In this document: positions 1-15,103 of the stretch, one piece after another
How the letters are laid out: each line of letters opens with the position of its first letter
Numbering within the stretch: the first letter of the stretch is position 1
From: Ecdyonurus torrentis
Lineage: Eukaryota; Arthropoda; Insecta; Ephemeroptera; Heptageniidae
Assembly (NCBI GenBank): GCA_949318235.1
Contig: OX439137.1
Coordinates: 4,452,322-4,516,321, forward strand
DNA: 64,000 nt
Reading direction: 5' to 3'
Made by a program: the position numbers and the translations under genes
The notes under the pieces: generated by a model
Told to the model about the DNA's origin: nothing
Database searches by the model: none
The model's input: only the letters and a program-made list of their open reading frames with translations

Positions 1-532
1 GAATACACATATTTCTATATCTTGCGCGCGAAGGATGTAGATGTTCCGAAAGGCCGCGCAGCCCTCGGTATATTATTATTATTTTAATTGGCTACTTACG
101 ATGAAATGTAAATTAAGAGCTATATATAAAACCACTAACCATGATCACTTATAATTTGAGCACCAATAATATACGTGTGTTATGAACTTTTTAAATTCTA
201 ACACTTTCTTATCCTGTTTCTAACAAATATTATGAAACTATAAACCATGTTTTCAGCACAGAGACAAACAGTCAACTGAATATACGCACAAGAAATATTT
301 TAAAATAAACTGTTATCACTGGATAAAGTACGGTGGAAGGTGGACTTGAACTTTGAACCAATATAAGGGAAATTAGTCATAAGTCATATCATAATATATC
401 ACTCTTATTGTACATTAAAATAAATATTTTTACTTTTTTATTTAACGTGTCGTGTTATCTCTCTTTCTTTCTCTCTCTCTCTCACACACACACTTATTCT
501 CATATAAAATAATTGAGTTGAGAAATGTTCAT

Positions 533-780
533 TTTTCGGGTTTTGATTTTTCTATTTTGACCACAACTAGTTCTGTTCAAAATTCAAAGACCAAAACTAG
601 ATATAAATGTTTACACCGGGTTTTGCTTTTTGCGAAATGCTCAAAACTAGTATGGATCAAATTTTCGTGACCAAAAGCCGAAATAAACTTGCATTTCGGG
701 TTTTGGCAAAAAGCGGCGAACCAAAAGCCGAAATGAGCAAAAATACCTAGTTTGGGTCAATTTCGGGTTTTGATGCTAAC
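533..780. repeat. Repeat with direct and inverted CGGGTTTTG words
   Basis: TTCGGGTTTTGAT-type words recur at about 535, 617, 696 and 762, and the inverse CAAAAGCCGAAAT at about 673 and 730. The block starts TTCGGGTTTTGAT and ends with the same word. No second copy is found in the window; probably a degenerate transposon. Confidence 0.4.
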
Positions 781-1204
781 ATATATATATATATATATAT
801 ATATTACATGGAAATGGTTTTATATCTATCATGTTTATATAGTTTCATATCATGAAAGATCGGAGTTTTTTTTTTGTGAAAATTACGAGTACGCCTGCAA
901 TTTTCATAGTTAGGCTTATTGCTTCACAATATACTGTGTGTTTGTAAAAAGTTGATACTTCACTACTAGAAGTTTAAAAGTAATATTTATGTAAACTGAC
1001 AGTAGGTTGTGATGCAGGTAAAATAACTTACTATTTTGCAGGCGCAGCAGCCATTTCACAAAAAAAAAACAAAAAAACAAAAAAAAAAAAACTCTATGAC
1101 TCATTATTATTAACTATATAGCATTATATTGTAATATTACTATTATTATTATAGAAAGCTGCTATATTTATATATATTTAAAACTGATTTGGAACTTATT
1201 GTCA

Positions 1205-1600
1205 TTATGATTATAGAAAAGTCTCACATAAACAATGTTCTCAATGTTATACTCATTGCTGATCAAGTATGTGCACGTTGTCATGGAAGGTTGACGTCCC
1301 TAAAGTGAGAACGTGCTCTTCACCCGGTACCAGGATGTCATGTCCTGGTCTCTCCAGTGCTACTGTCACTTGGTATACAAACTGGCGCACTTGCTAACAA
1401 GCAAGGTTCCAGCCTGGCATTAGTAAGGTCGACACGCTAATGCCTTGCTGGGTACAAAGGCAGTGTTGTACGAAGTGCATGGTCTCACTGGACGGCAGAC
1501 ACTGAGGAGCAAAGGTTAAAGGTCGGACGATGATGCCTGCTATCAGGTGCAGTTGGGCTGAGACGTGAGTTTCACAGTGTTTGTCAGCTAAATATTTTTT
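1205..1600 (-). repeat. Family P structured repeat, copy without GAAT tail
   Basis: Core nearly identical to the 34810 copy, on the opposite strand. The short stem at 1536-1547 is CCTG/CAGG where the 34810 copy has CCTA/TAGG, a compensatory pair. The GAAT array is missing. Confidence 0.9.
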
Positions 1601-2264
1601 TTGTTTTCTTTCTATTTATTTAGTTATAGTTATTTTTATTTATTTATTTTTATACACATTTATTCATTATTTATTTTTATCCCAAGGTTATAAATAAAAA
1701 TAATTAACACAGAATTAAAGTAGCAGGAACATTTTACGAACAAATTTAAATTTTACCAAAAACAAAACAACAATGCGTGTTTCATATTTCATAATTAAAC
1801 AACTAAAATATTTCTAATTATCTAAGGGTATACAAGCTTTAATTATATTTAATTGCATTTTGTAAGATTATATTTACTGTTTGCGTGTGCGCAACTAAAA
1901 TTTTAGTCGAGGAAAAAAAAAAAACTTTATCCTTTCTTTTTTATAACAAAATTGTCTGAGAAATCTCCGTTTTGACAAGTGTTTAGAGGTCTTATACGCC
2001 TTATTTTTATTTTACTTTTGCTGATATTACGTTTTAGGAAACATATAATAGATTGTGATATTTTACTTTAGAATTAAAAACTTATGTTAAAGTTGCACTG
2101 TTAAAAATATTTTAATAATAATTATAATTGATTTTTATTAAGAGGCCAAAAAAGGTACATACCCACTTACATGGTCCTCTGACTATTCTTTAAAAATAAT
2201 CTATGTTATATTATTACAACAAAAATATGTTAAATAGCTTATGCGCTTAATAATATGTTTTTGA

Positions 2265-2635
2265 ATTTGTAAGAACGGTTATGACGTCACTAAACGTTGA
2301 CAATCTAACAATATAATAGCCTAAAAGAAGTCACAAAAGTGTTAGAATGGAGCACTTTGCAATGAACGTTTTTTTAATTGTTATAACGTATTTATGATAA
2401 CAATTTTTCAATAAGAAATACATTAAGAATGTTTAAATTTATTTTAAATAATTCCTTCATTGCAATTGGTTCATTACAACATGAGATAAGTTTAAAATTT
2501 ATCCGTTGCGAACAAACACCCGAACGTTAAACTGATGTTTTATCTATTCGGTTCTAACGCTTGTGACGTCACTTACGTTTTTACTACATGATGATATCAA
2601 CGCTAAGTGACGTCATAACCTTTCATTCTACAATA
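2265..2635. mobile_element. MITE family E, CRE in both terminal repeats
   Basis: The left end AACGGTTATGACGTCACTAA and the right end, reversed, AAAGGTTATGACGTCACTTA are inverted repeats, each containing TGACGTCA (2282, 2608); a third is at 2564. The centre has an inverted pair around TTGCAATGAA. Other copies: 7556-7850, 32808-33196, core only at 37380-37506. Confidence 0.85.
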
Positions 2636-2689
2636 CCTAAAGCATTAATAAAAAATAAACTGCATTTCAACGATAAAAATTAGTAAAAA

Positions 2690-2846
2690 AAAATGTTGTG
2701 CGGGTTGCATAAGTTAAAAAATTCTGATCACTTCTACGACCTTTATGAAACCGAAACTATAGAGTTTTTTATTTTTTATAAAAAGATTTGGGTTGAGACG
2801 AGTGAAAAGATGCCTATATGCATTTGACTCCAAACATGTATGATTC

Positions 2847-2886
<40 letters not shown>

Positions 2887-3030
2887 ATAAAACCCTTTAA
2901 AACTGAAACTGAAACACTATACAGTTGGGTTTTGAAAGAAACCATAATGCTATTAATGTAAGCCTCATCAAGTGCTTTGTGATATGTAAATGCTGATATT
3001 TTCTTCAGATCTATTCCTTTAAGTATAACA
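2690..3030 (-). mobile_element. MITE family C remnant, interrupted
   Basis: 2690-2765 (GTTGTGCGGGTTGCATAAGT) and 2920-3027 (CAGTTGGGTTTTGA, then CAAGTGCTTTGTGATAT) are family C segments. About 155 bp between them holds a 30-base T-run, probably a later insertion. Confidence 0.65.
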
Positions 3031-4609
3031 AAAATTATGTTGTATTGAATCAATTTTGCAAAAAATGAGCTAGCGTATGAAGTATTTATTTATGTCCATA
3101 TGAACGAGACTTGAATAGTTTTCTCATAAATTATTCTTTGTGTATAGAAAAATATAAGTTTTCTTCAGGACCTTTAAGATCTCTATACAAATGGAAATAT
3201 CGTGCTGCAATCAACTTTTACGCATGCGTATTAACATTTCTGGGGGGGGAGGGGGCACGCAAGCAAAGTCTGGGGGGGGGATGAAGATGGATGGACTGAG
3301 AGGTGACAGGTAGATTGGGGGTGGAGTTTGAGGGGGGGGGGGGTTGCTGCTCGAGGGAGTATATAGCGGCACGATACAACATAAGAAATGTATAATGAAA
3401 CAGAATGAGGGGTTGTTTTGTCTTCTTAGTAATTTTATATCATAATAACATAGGGGGGTATCTTTTGAGGTAAAAAAACAAGTTATTGTGTCTTTTATAT
3501 AACCGCCATCTTTATCCATACTAATAATAACAAAAGAATCACCTTTTGATAAATAATAAACTTTTTGATGTCATATAAAATAATTCACTTTCTTAACATC
3601 AAACAAAATGTGTTTTATAAAAATATTCAAAAAAGATAATAGTTTTTTACACATGTTATGTGGTGTCATATTTTTTAATTTATAGAACTTCTATAATCAG
3701 TTTGATAAAAATTATTGATAAAAATTCCAATTTTTTTGTCATATAATTTCTGTTTCATCTTATCTTTCTATGTTCTTGCATAATGAAAAATGTTTTTATA
3801 AAACTTGTCTGAAATGATTTATGAATCAAAATTATTTATTTATTAATTATGAAGAAATTCTGGTTTCTACGTTGTATCATTTTTATTGAAAACGCATATT
3901 ATACAAAATACAAATATTAAGAAATAAAGAAAATCAAGCTATCAGATTTAACCAAGTTTAACTTTTTTTAAAGTTTTTGTTTTTACATTAAGGATCTAAA
4001 AAAGGAAAACTAAATAATAATTAAGGAGGTAATTTTAATTTATATTCGGAAAAAAAACATGGTCCTGAATCGATTGATATGATGACTTTCTAATTTTTAA
4101 GTTCATAAATTAATTTTAATTCATTTTTGAAAATCGAAAAAGGGCATCATGCTAGCATGTGAGCATAGGAAAAAGTTGCCACCTGTGACGTCATTTTGTG
4201 ACTTTTAAAAATGAATTATTGAATGATGAATGTTTTTTGTAATAAACTCAAAAATTACATATTCGCATATCTATCGATTCAAGACGATGTCTCTTTTAGA
4301 ATTTGCAATAAAATTATACCAGATTTTTTTCTAGTCTTCCTGATTTTCATATTTTTTAAAATATTATTTTACAAACATTTTTTTTATCCCACTACAAGAT
4401 TGAAGAAGAATTTTTTGTTAACATACATCATTGCTACACTAAAAAAAAATATTAAAAAAAAAATAATAAAGCAGCAAACTAATATAATCCTGTATGATAT
4501 AAAATATAGACATGCATTTCTACAACTTGATATATTATATTTTTTTGGTATGTCTACAGCTTTACTAACTTGGGTAAAACAAATACTATTTTAGTATTTT
4601 AGTGGTGAA

Positions 4610-4820
4610 CACAGTAGATGATACAGTAGTCCATCTCCTATACTGAGAATGTCAGATCAATGCGCGCCATAATTCCGACTGGGTGAAGCGGGCTGAACTA
4701 CACGCGTAACGTTACTTCAGTTACTTTTAGTTCAGCCCGCTTCACCCAGTCGGAATTATGGCGCGTTTTTTGATCTGACATTTCCAGTATAGGAGATGGA
4801 CTACTGTACCATCTACTGTG
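4610..4820. mobile_element. Full-length palindromic MITE with 9-bp target duplication
   Basis: The two arms (about 90 bp each) are near-perfect inverted copies: CACAGTAGATGATACAGTAG at the left, and the complement ends ACCATCTACTGTG at the right. The centre is about 4715. Flanking AGTGGTGAA at 4601-4609 and 4821-4829 is an exact 9-bp duplication. Length 211 bp with a 9-bp duplication suggests the Mutator (MULE) superfamily. Confidence 0.9.
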
Positions 4821-5015
4821 AGTGGTGAAAAGTCACTTTAAAATTATAAATTTAAAGGTACATTCTTTTTTTAAAGGCCTTTTAGAAAAAAAAAATTTAA
4901 GCTTTTTTAAATACTTTAAATAAATTTGACTAGGGTCCATTGATTCAATGAAAAGGTTAAATGTAAATAAAAAACAATAGAAGTCAAGATAAATTGTGAG
5001 AAAATTTAATGATAT

Positions 5016-8425
<3,410 letters not shown>

Positions 8426-8443
8426 TTTGATTTGTTTGTTCCT
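8426..8443 (-). other. Short 5' UTR and probable upstream 3' splice site of the lectin gene
   Basis: Just upstream of the lectin ATG the minus strand reads a T-run followed by AG (8443-8442) and then GAACAAACAAATCAAA before the ATG. This looks like a splice acceptor 16 bases before the start codon, so a non-coding first exon probably lies further upstream, beyond the long AC microsatellite at 8559. No TATA or initiator could be chosen with confidence. Confidence 0.5.
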
Positions 8444-8552
8444 AAAAAAATTAAATAATAATAATAATAATTATGTTTTTTTTACATGTGCAATGACTTT
8501 ATTACAAATGACATACAACACTCTCTCTCTCTTTCTCTCTTTCTATCTCTGT

Positions 8553-8777
<225 letters not shown>

Positions 8778-9621
8778 AAAATTATAATGCCAGGAACGAA
8801 GAAATTACGTAAATCGATGATGCATTTATCTTGTGATATCATAAATATTGCCTAATTGAATAAGCATAAATTAGATTATTATATAAGTTTTTATAGGACA
8901 AATATAAATTTTAAAGTAGTAATGAACAAATATTGTTAGAATTGGATTATCAAAATCATCACATATTTATTTATTTATCTATTGTGTGCTAATGGTATGT
9001 CCATCTTGGGGGAAAAAAAAAAAAAAAAAAAGATTTAAAGACAAAATATTTTCCACACATAATATTACTTACTGTTTGCTACAAAACTGACAAAGATATG
9101 TTAATGTATAGTCTGATGTTAGAATTAAATTTGTGTTATCAGATATTTTGATAACAAAATCCTTGCAATAATAATGATAAGAAATATTAATGAGGAGCCA
9201 GCTCATGAGATTATGTACGATGATTAAGATTTTTATTTATTTGTACTCAAATATTTCAATATGTATCAGATTATTATGCAAGAGTACGTAGGATTAATTA
9301 TGTAAAAATAATATTTGGGTGTTACAGGTACAAAAATTATTAAACTTTTTTTATTAGAATAACACATACGAGAGAATTTATCGAATTTAAAGTATAATGT
9401 CCTTACAATAGTATATTTTGTTTTTCTATGAAGAAAAGATGTGTGGATCATTTTAAAATACTACAGAAATGGAAATAATTCAGAGCGCACTAATTTGCAG
9501 TGACGTCAGTAACGCCTAACTCTTATAAGATGCAACCTGTAGTTCATAAGTGATGCAAAATTTGCCTAACTGTAAGGATACTTTTCTTCATTTTGCCTGC
9601 CTACCTGCTTGCTTGCTCGTG

Positions 9622-9893
9622 AGTGTGTTTGTTTCTTTGTTTGTTTGTATGTTTGTTTGTTTGTTTGTTTGTTTGTTTGTTTGTTTGTTTGTTTGTTTGT
9701 TTGTTTGTTTGTTTGTTTGTTTGTTTGTTTGTTTGTTTGTTTGTTTGTTTGTTTGTTTGTTTGTTTGTTTGTTTGTTTGTTTGTTTGTTTGTTTGTTTGT
9801 TTGTTTGTTCGTTTGTTTGTTTGTTTGTTGTTTGTTTGTTTGTTTCTTGGTTTGTTTCTTGGTTTGTTTGTTGTTTGTTTGTTTGTTTGTTGA
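9622..9893. repeat. (TTTG)n microsatellite
   Basis: About 270 bp of TTTG with imperfect edges (TTTC, TTCG variants). It ends within 25 bp of the ATTC array. Confidence 0.97.
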
Positions 9894-9912
9894 TTTATTA
9901 ATTTATTGATTT

Positions 9913-10419
9913 CATTCATTCATTCATTCATTCATTCATTCATTCATTCATTCATTCATTCATTCATTCATTCATTCATTCATTCATTCATTCAATCATT
10001 CATTCATTCATTCATTCATTCATTCATTCATTCATTCATTCATTCATTCATTCATTCATTCATTCATTCATTCATTCATTCATTCATTCATTCAATCATT
10101 CATTCATTCATTCATTCATTCATTCATTCATTCATTCATTCATTCATTCATTCATTCATTCATTCATTCATTCATTCATTCATTCATTCATTCATTCATT
10201 CATTCATTCATTCATTCATTCATTCATTCATTCATTCATTCATTCATTCATTCATTCATTCATTCATTCATTCATTCATTCATTCATTCATTCATTCATT
10301 CATTCATTCATTCATTCATTCATTCATTCATTCATTCATTCATTCATTCATTCATTCATTCATTCATTCATTCATTCATTCATTCATTCATTCATTCATT
10401 CATTCATTCATTCATTCAT
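9913..10419. repeat. (ATTC)n microsatellite, about 126 units
   Basis: About 507 bp with two AATC interruptions (near 9994 and 10094). The reading frames of repeated SFIH residues here are artefacts. Confidence 0.97.
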
Positions 10420-11072
10420 AAAGTAATCGGACTATGCTGACCTCATAGTTTAAATATTCGTAAACAGTAAAGGGATTTGCATTGCAGAATATAGGGGGGG
10501 GGGGGAGAGTTAATACCAGGTCATGAAATGATACAAACAACAGAACATAATCTCTGAAAATGTGATTAAATCTACTTGGGTTGCAGACAGAGTCTATCAG
10601 AGATCACCTACGGACCCTATCAATCTTATTCAAATTGATGATAAAAATTTGCAGCAAAAGATAATCTCGTACAAAAATTAAGTAAACAACTAGGTACATC
10701 CAGACACTGTTTTATAAATATTTTACTGTTTTATCTCATGCAAATATCATTTAATTTTATGTATTTTAATTACAGCCACCTTATGAATATTCAATACAAC
10801 ATTGAAAAAAATACGTTACGTAATTTCGCATTGAACAATTTTTACACGAAAAAAAAAAAAAAAAACTATAAGTTAAAATCCAGATTTTTTTTAAGGCAAA
10901 TTTCTTAGATATATAACAAAGTTTTTTAAGATGTGAAGTGCTAACTGTTTTCCGCTCAAGAAATAATTATTAAACTAACAAGCTACTGTTCAAACGTTTT
11001 TTAATTCAGTTATTGGATTGTATACTGAAGAGTTACATCTGAACAATTTGTAAAATTTATGTTGTGTATAGT

Positions 11073-11537
11073 ACAATGAGGAAGTCTACACGAAGTTAAC
11101 CCCTAAATTTGAATACGTCATTTGAAGGAGAAAAAGAAGTAGATAAAATTGGCATAGGCAATTACCTGGAAAGTTGACGTTTTATTTAATAAAAGAAGAA
11201 ATAAAAAAAAATTAATTCCCAACCCTTTGCCGACTATGACGTCATTTGTTTACATCCGATTTTCAATTGTCTTCTGGATTTCATGCAACTGCTACAAATT
11301 CTAAAAATTTAACGGCCAACGGCCGCCTTTTAACAATGGGACAATTGAAGATCCGATGTAAACAAATGACGTCATAGTCAGCAAAAGGTTGGGAATTGAA
11401 ATTTTTTATTTCTTCTTTTATTAAATAAAACGTCAATTTTCCAGGTAATTGCCTATGCCAAGTTTATCTACTACTTTTTCTCTTTCAAATGACGTATTCA
11501 AACATAGGGGTTAACTTCGTGTACACTTACTCATTGT
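11073..11537. mobile_element. Large inverted-repeat (foldback) element with two CRE octamers
   Basis: Arms of about 200 bp mirror each other: ACAATGAGGAAGTCTACACG at the left and the inverted ACAATGAGTAAGTGTACACG at the right. Inner parts include ACATCCGATTTTCAATTGTC and its mirror. Each arm has one TGACGTCA (11237 and 11367). The centre near 11310 holds the palindromic AACGGCCAACGGCCGCC. No coding capacity. Confidence 0.9.
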
Positions 11538-11574
11538 TAATATTTTGTATTTATTCTGTACTATTATGCAATGT

Positions 11575-11751
11575 CAGGGTCGGACTGGCCATAAGAGCAA
11601 GTCCGCAATTGCGGACGTGGCCCCCCCTGTTTGGAGGCCCCTAAGGCCCAAAAAGGGGCGTAACTAGGGTGTTACGCCCCCTTTGTGGCCCCTAAAGAGG
11701 GTGTTACACCCCTTTTGCGGACGAGGCCCCTTGATTGCCAGTCCGACCCTG
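11575..11751. mobile_element. hAT-type MITE with perfect 8-bp target duplication
   Basis: The terminal repeats CAGGGTCGGACTGGC are identical for 15 bases on both ends. TGCAATGT duplicated at 11567-11574 and 11752-11759 is an exact 8-bp site. 177 bp, GC-rich and non-coding. It carries internal repeats of GGTGTTAC and GGCCCC. Confidence 0.95.
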
Positions 11752-12329
11752 TGCAATGTAGTTGGGTTAAGATATAATGGTGAGCCAGACATGAACAGTC
11801 AAAGTCACAAATAATGAAGTCACTTATTTAACTGGATAAATCCAAGTTTCTGATTGGCAAACATCCAAAAACACCTGATAATCAGCTGATAATAACAATG
11901 GAAAATATCAGCTGAATGGCAGTTGTATAAGCAACTTGAAGCAGTTGCTCAAAAGGATAATTAAATAATGCAAAACCCATTGAGTTATAAATTTATAATA
12001 ATAGAATACAACTATTATGTCCTATGAAATTAGAAACAGAATTTTCTTTTTCATTGCAGCTTAACTTATATTATATTAAACAACGCTTCGAGGAAATAAA
12101 AATCATTATAATAGTTAGCGTTGATTCTAGCTAGACACAATAAAGAGTCACTATTTTGCTAGTAGATTTAGATCTAATAGTTACCCTATTTGTAGAGAAA
12201 ATAGACAAATCAACAATAAACAGAATACATTTTATGCATAAACAATATACTATGTATAAAGGTAACAATTAATGCTTTGAATTTTGCTTATAACATATTA
12301 CATTATTATGCAATTTTTTATTTCCAATA

Positions 12330-12450
12330 GCACAGTCATCGCGTTGTCAGAACCGGTTCCCGTTGGATCACCGAAGTTGAGCAACGTCGAGCGTGGTCAG
12401 TACTTGGATGGGTGAAACCGTACAACGACTGGCGGCATACGTGGCTGTGC
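12330..12450 (+). rRNA. 5S rRNA-like sequence, probably a SINE head rather than a working gene
   Basis: The 121-bp length equals a 5S rRNA. The first and last nine bases (GCACAGTCA and TGGCTGTGC) pair at 8 of 9 positions, as in 5S helix I. The internal promoter region is well kept (GATCACCGAAGTTGAGCAAC, then GGTCAGTACTTGGATGGGTG). The 3' third (AAACCGTACAACGACTGGCG) is diverged from normal 5S. It continues without a T-run terminator into unrelated sequence, which favours a 5S-derived SINE or a 5S pseudogene. A functional variant 5S gene is possible but less likely. Confidence 0.65.
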
Positions 12451-12690
12451 TGGCAGTTTGTGACCACTGCTTGCTAACGCGAGTGCTGTCAACTATTGGT
12501 TTTCCGAGAGTCAGTGGTCCGGGTTGCACAGATCTGGTAATCGAGCCCAGAGGAGTGTGATAACGGGCTGAGCCTGAGGTCTGGTAAGCCTCAGATCATA
12601 CATTAAAAGCCCATACTGAAAAGGTTTAATCCTGGCCTACACCGAAAGATATTATGGCGTCATGATGCTTACCTTTCCTTTTTTTTTTTT
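12451..12690 (+). repeat. Body of a 5S-rRNA-derived repeat ending in a T-run
   Basis: This runs directly on from the 5S-like head and is GC-richer than its surroundings. It contains a hairpin CTGAGG...CCTCAG (about 12570-12595) and ends at an 11-base T-run near 12679-12690, where RNA polymerase III would stop. I found no second copy in the window, so its dispersal as a SINE is inferred from the head-plus-body layout. Confidence 0.5.
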
Positions 12691-12771
12691 CATTCGCATA
12701 TAAAAAAATCATCTACAGCACTATAGAAATTTTCAGTATTATATATTTCAGTAAAAAAATTCATGATTAAT

Positions 12772-12784
12772 TAGCGAGAGAGAT

Positions 12785-12838
<54 letters not shown>
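12772..12838. repeat. (AG)n microsatellite
   Basis: GAGAGATAGAGAGAGACAGA leads into pure AG. Confidence 0.95.
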
Positions 12839-12839
<1 letters not shown>

Positions 12840-13683
12840 CGATGTCAGTACTTGATACCAAAGCAATCGATCACCACTTGATTGGTAAAAACTAATTTTC
12901 TTCGCTAATCCTAAAGCATCTATGGTTCGAACAGCCAAACTTTGAATCAACTGTATATATCATTTGTGCTCAATTTTTGCTACAATTTATATTTTTTCGA
13001 CCATAGATTTTTTCTAGATGCTTTTTTTTCTAATTATCTGCTTAATCCTGTAGAAGATTTAGAAATAAAAAAAAAACTTTTTTTTTCTGGTGCGTGTTGT
13101 TTCTTACTACAAATAGTTAGGAAAAAATTTAACAAGAAAATGTTACCAAACTCTAAAATTATTAAATAATGGTTCATTATTTTACTTAAATAAATAAATT
13201 ATCTACGTATTTAGTGAATATGTATGATTTTAGTGGCCTCTAAAGATTTTTATTGTATATCTATAACTTTTATCTAGAGTGATATAAATAAATATTTAGT
13301 ATCTTTTAACATGTTAAATATTTAAATATATTTATAAATAAAAACTTTATACTCTAACAATTCTGATTGCATATTTAAAATTTATGCAAATTTTTACACA
13401 CAGTGGAATTTTCTTTAGTTAATTTTTGTAAAGGCATTTATTCTATAATAATTGTTTAAATCATTACATATTAAAAAAAGCAAAAATAAAGTATAATAAG
13501 AATAAAATAAAAATGATTTTTTTTAACGTGTAGTATCATTTTTAAAATAAATACTTAAAAATGTTTTCTGGTAGAAAATTTTTGTAAATACAAAGTTAAT
13601 CGTTTTATGTGTAAGGCATCGTTTTGTTATAAGACTTTGTTTTACCTTTGGGAATATTTTAATACCATTCTTCTTGTAGCGTC

Positions 13684-13716
<33 letters not shown>

Positions 13717-13949
13717 AAGGGAGCTACTTATTCATTCACAAAACAAGACTTTACAAAAAGAAAACACAAAAATAAAATATTTTGTAAATATTAAAATATA
13801 ACAAAAAGGATGGATTTCACATTTTATTGATTTTTATTTACAATAGCTTTTTAAATATTTAATGTTTAAACATTTCTACAGCATTATATATAATGAAAAC
13901 ATTAATAGGTATGCTGAACATGAAAGTTAATCCTTAAACTTAATTTTAA

Positions 13950-14250
13950 GACTTTAAGCCATGGACCACATGAAACTACACATGCTTTTTTAATTACTAA
14001 ATACAAAATATGATCTCCAAAACTGATGAATAAATGTGGCTCCACAAGTGAACGTCAAAATATTGTAAAGTATGCAATTTGCTTGACCATTCCGGTGTGT
14101 GACGTCAGAAACCAGAAAACAAATAGTATTAATTTGTTGTGAGGATTTCATAATTGGAATTATTTTTATTCCTGCTACAGTTGAGTTTTGAGACAACCTT
14201 TAATGTTATTTACGTAAGGCTCATAAAGTATTTTGTGATATAAAAACATA
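13950..14250 (-). mobile_element. MITE family C copy
   Basis: It starts (plus strand) TAAGCCATGGACCACATGAA and includes GTGTGACGTCAGAAACCAG with a CRE at 14100. The other end is diverged. Confidence 0.75.
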
Positions 14251-14307
14251 ATTGTGATTTCTTATATATGATATGCCTTAATAAGATGGCACATGTTGTA
14301 CCGCACA

Positions 14308-14515
14308 GAACGAATAAATTACGTAATTTATGCTGCATTTATGTCACTATATAGCATAAATGATACTACATTAGAACAACACATACATAATTATGCTATG
14401 CAACATAATATTTATGCTATTGAAGTAATTCTAAAATATGCATAGAATATGCTGTATTGAACAAATTGAGCTGAAAATGAGCCAGAATAATTATTACAAA
14501 TTTATTTTTGTACGT
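14308..14515 (+). mobile_element. MITE family D copy
   Basis: It has the marker order AATTACGTAATTTATGCTGC, AGAACAACACATACATAATT, GTATTGAACAAATTGAGCTG and ATTTTTGTACGTGCGG. Very A+T-rich and built around the word GCATAA. Terminus of ACACGGAAAA type. Confidence 0.75.
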
Positions 14516-14624
14516 GCGGTAGAATCATCAAAGTTCAAAATTTGGAATAGCAAAACTTGAACATTTTACTCAAAGAAATCTCTATAGTGAATTTTATTAA
14601 CATTATTTTTTCTTAATAAATCAT

Positions 14625-14913
14625 TAGAAAGTGGACGCCATAAGTGAGCACTAAATAACATGGGCCAGTATGGGAAAATTACACATTTTGACAATTTAAA
14701 AACACTTCGCAATATTTTTGAGAGCATTGATGCTGTTAAAAGGTTGAACTAGTTATTTAAGTATGCAAGAAAAATATTTATAACCGAAAAAGAGCTAATT
14801 TTCTAAAGAAAATAGCCAAAAACTATGTTTGTCCTATGCTGAGCAATGTTATTCATTGATAAAGAAGAGCATCGAAAAGCATTCAGAATGACGTCATGCG
14901 TACACACCCTATT
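14625..14913 (+). mobile_element. MITE family B copy, left end lost
   Basis: It contains AATAACATGGGCCAGTATGG, TTTTTGAGAGCATTGATGCT and GTTTGTCCTATGCTGAGCAA, and ends AATGACGTCATGCGTACACA + CCCTA. A CRE octamer is at 14889, close to the right terminus. Confidence 0.8.
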
Positions 14914-14984
14914 GTCCCGAGTCTTTAGAATTTTTATCATAAATAATTGTTATACTATTAAATAATATCAAAAAGTACAAAGTT

Positions 14985-15051
<67 letters not shown>
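14985..15051. repeat. (AT)n microsatellite
   Basis: About 66 bp of pure AT dinucleotide. Confidence 0.95.
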
Positions 15052-15055
<4 letters not shown>

Positions 15056-15103
15056 TTGTTATGAAATCAAAATACTGTATAAGAATGTTTTAAGCTATGA
15101 AAT

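Noticed and set aside
1263..1330. Hammerhead-ribozyme-like wording (GTCCCTAAAGTGAGAAC) in family P
   Set aside because: The required CTGATGA and GAAA core elements are missing in the right order on either strand.
3211..3519. Proline-rich 102-codon frame
   Set aside because: It comes from G-homopolymer runs on the plus strand (3241-3347); no homology.
4223..4594. 123-codon A+T-rich frame
   Set aside because: Composition is only Lys, Ile, Phe, Asn-rich as expected from A+T-rich DNA; no motif and no splice context.
9906..10421. Long open frame of repeated HSFI residues (also at 35179, 59148, 62888)
   Set aside because: Any frame of a pure GAAT/ATTC array on that strand stays open; no start context, homology or flanking exon.
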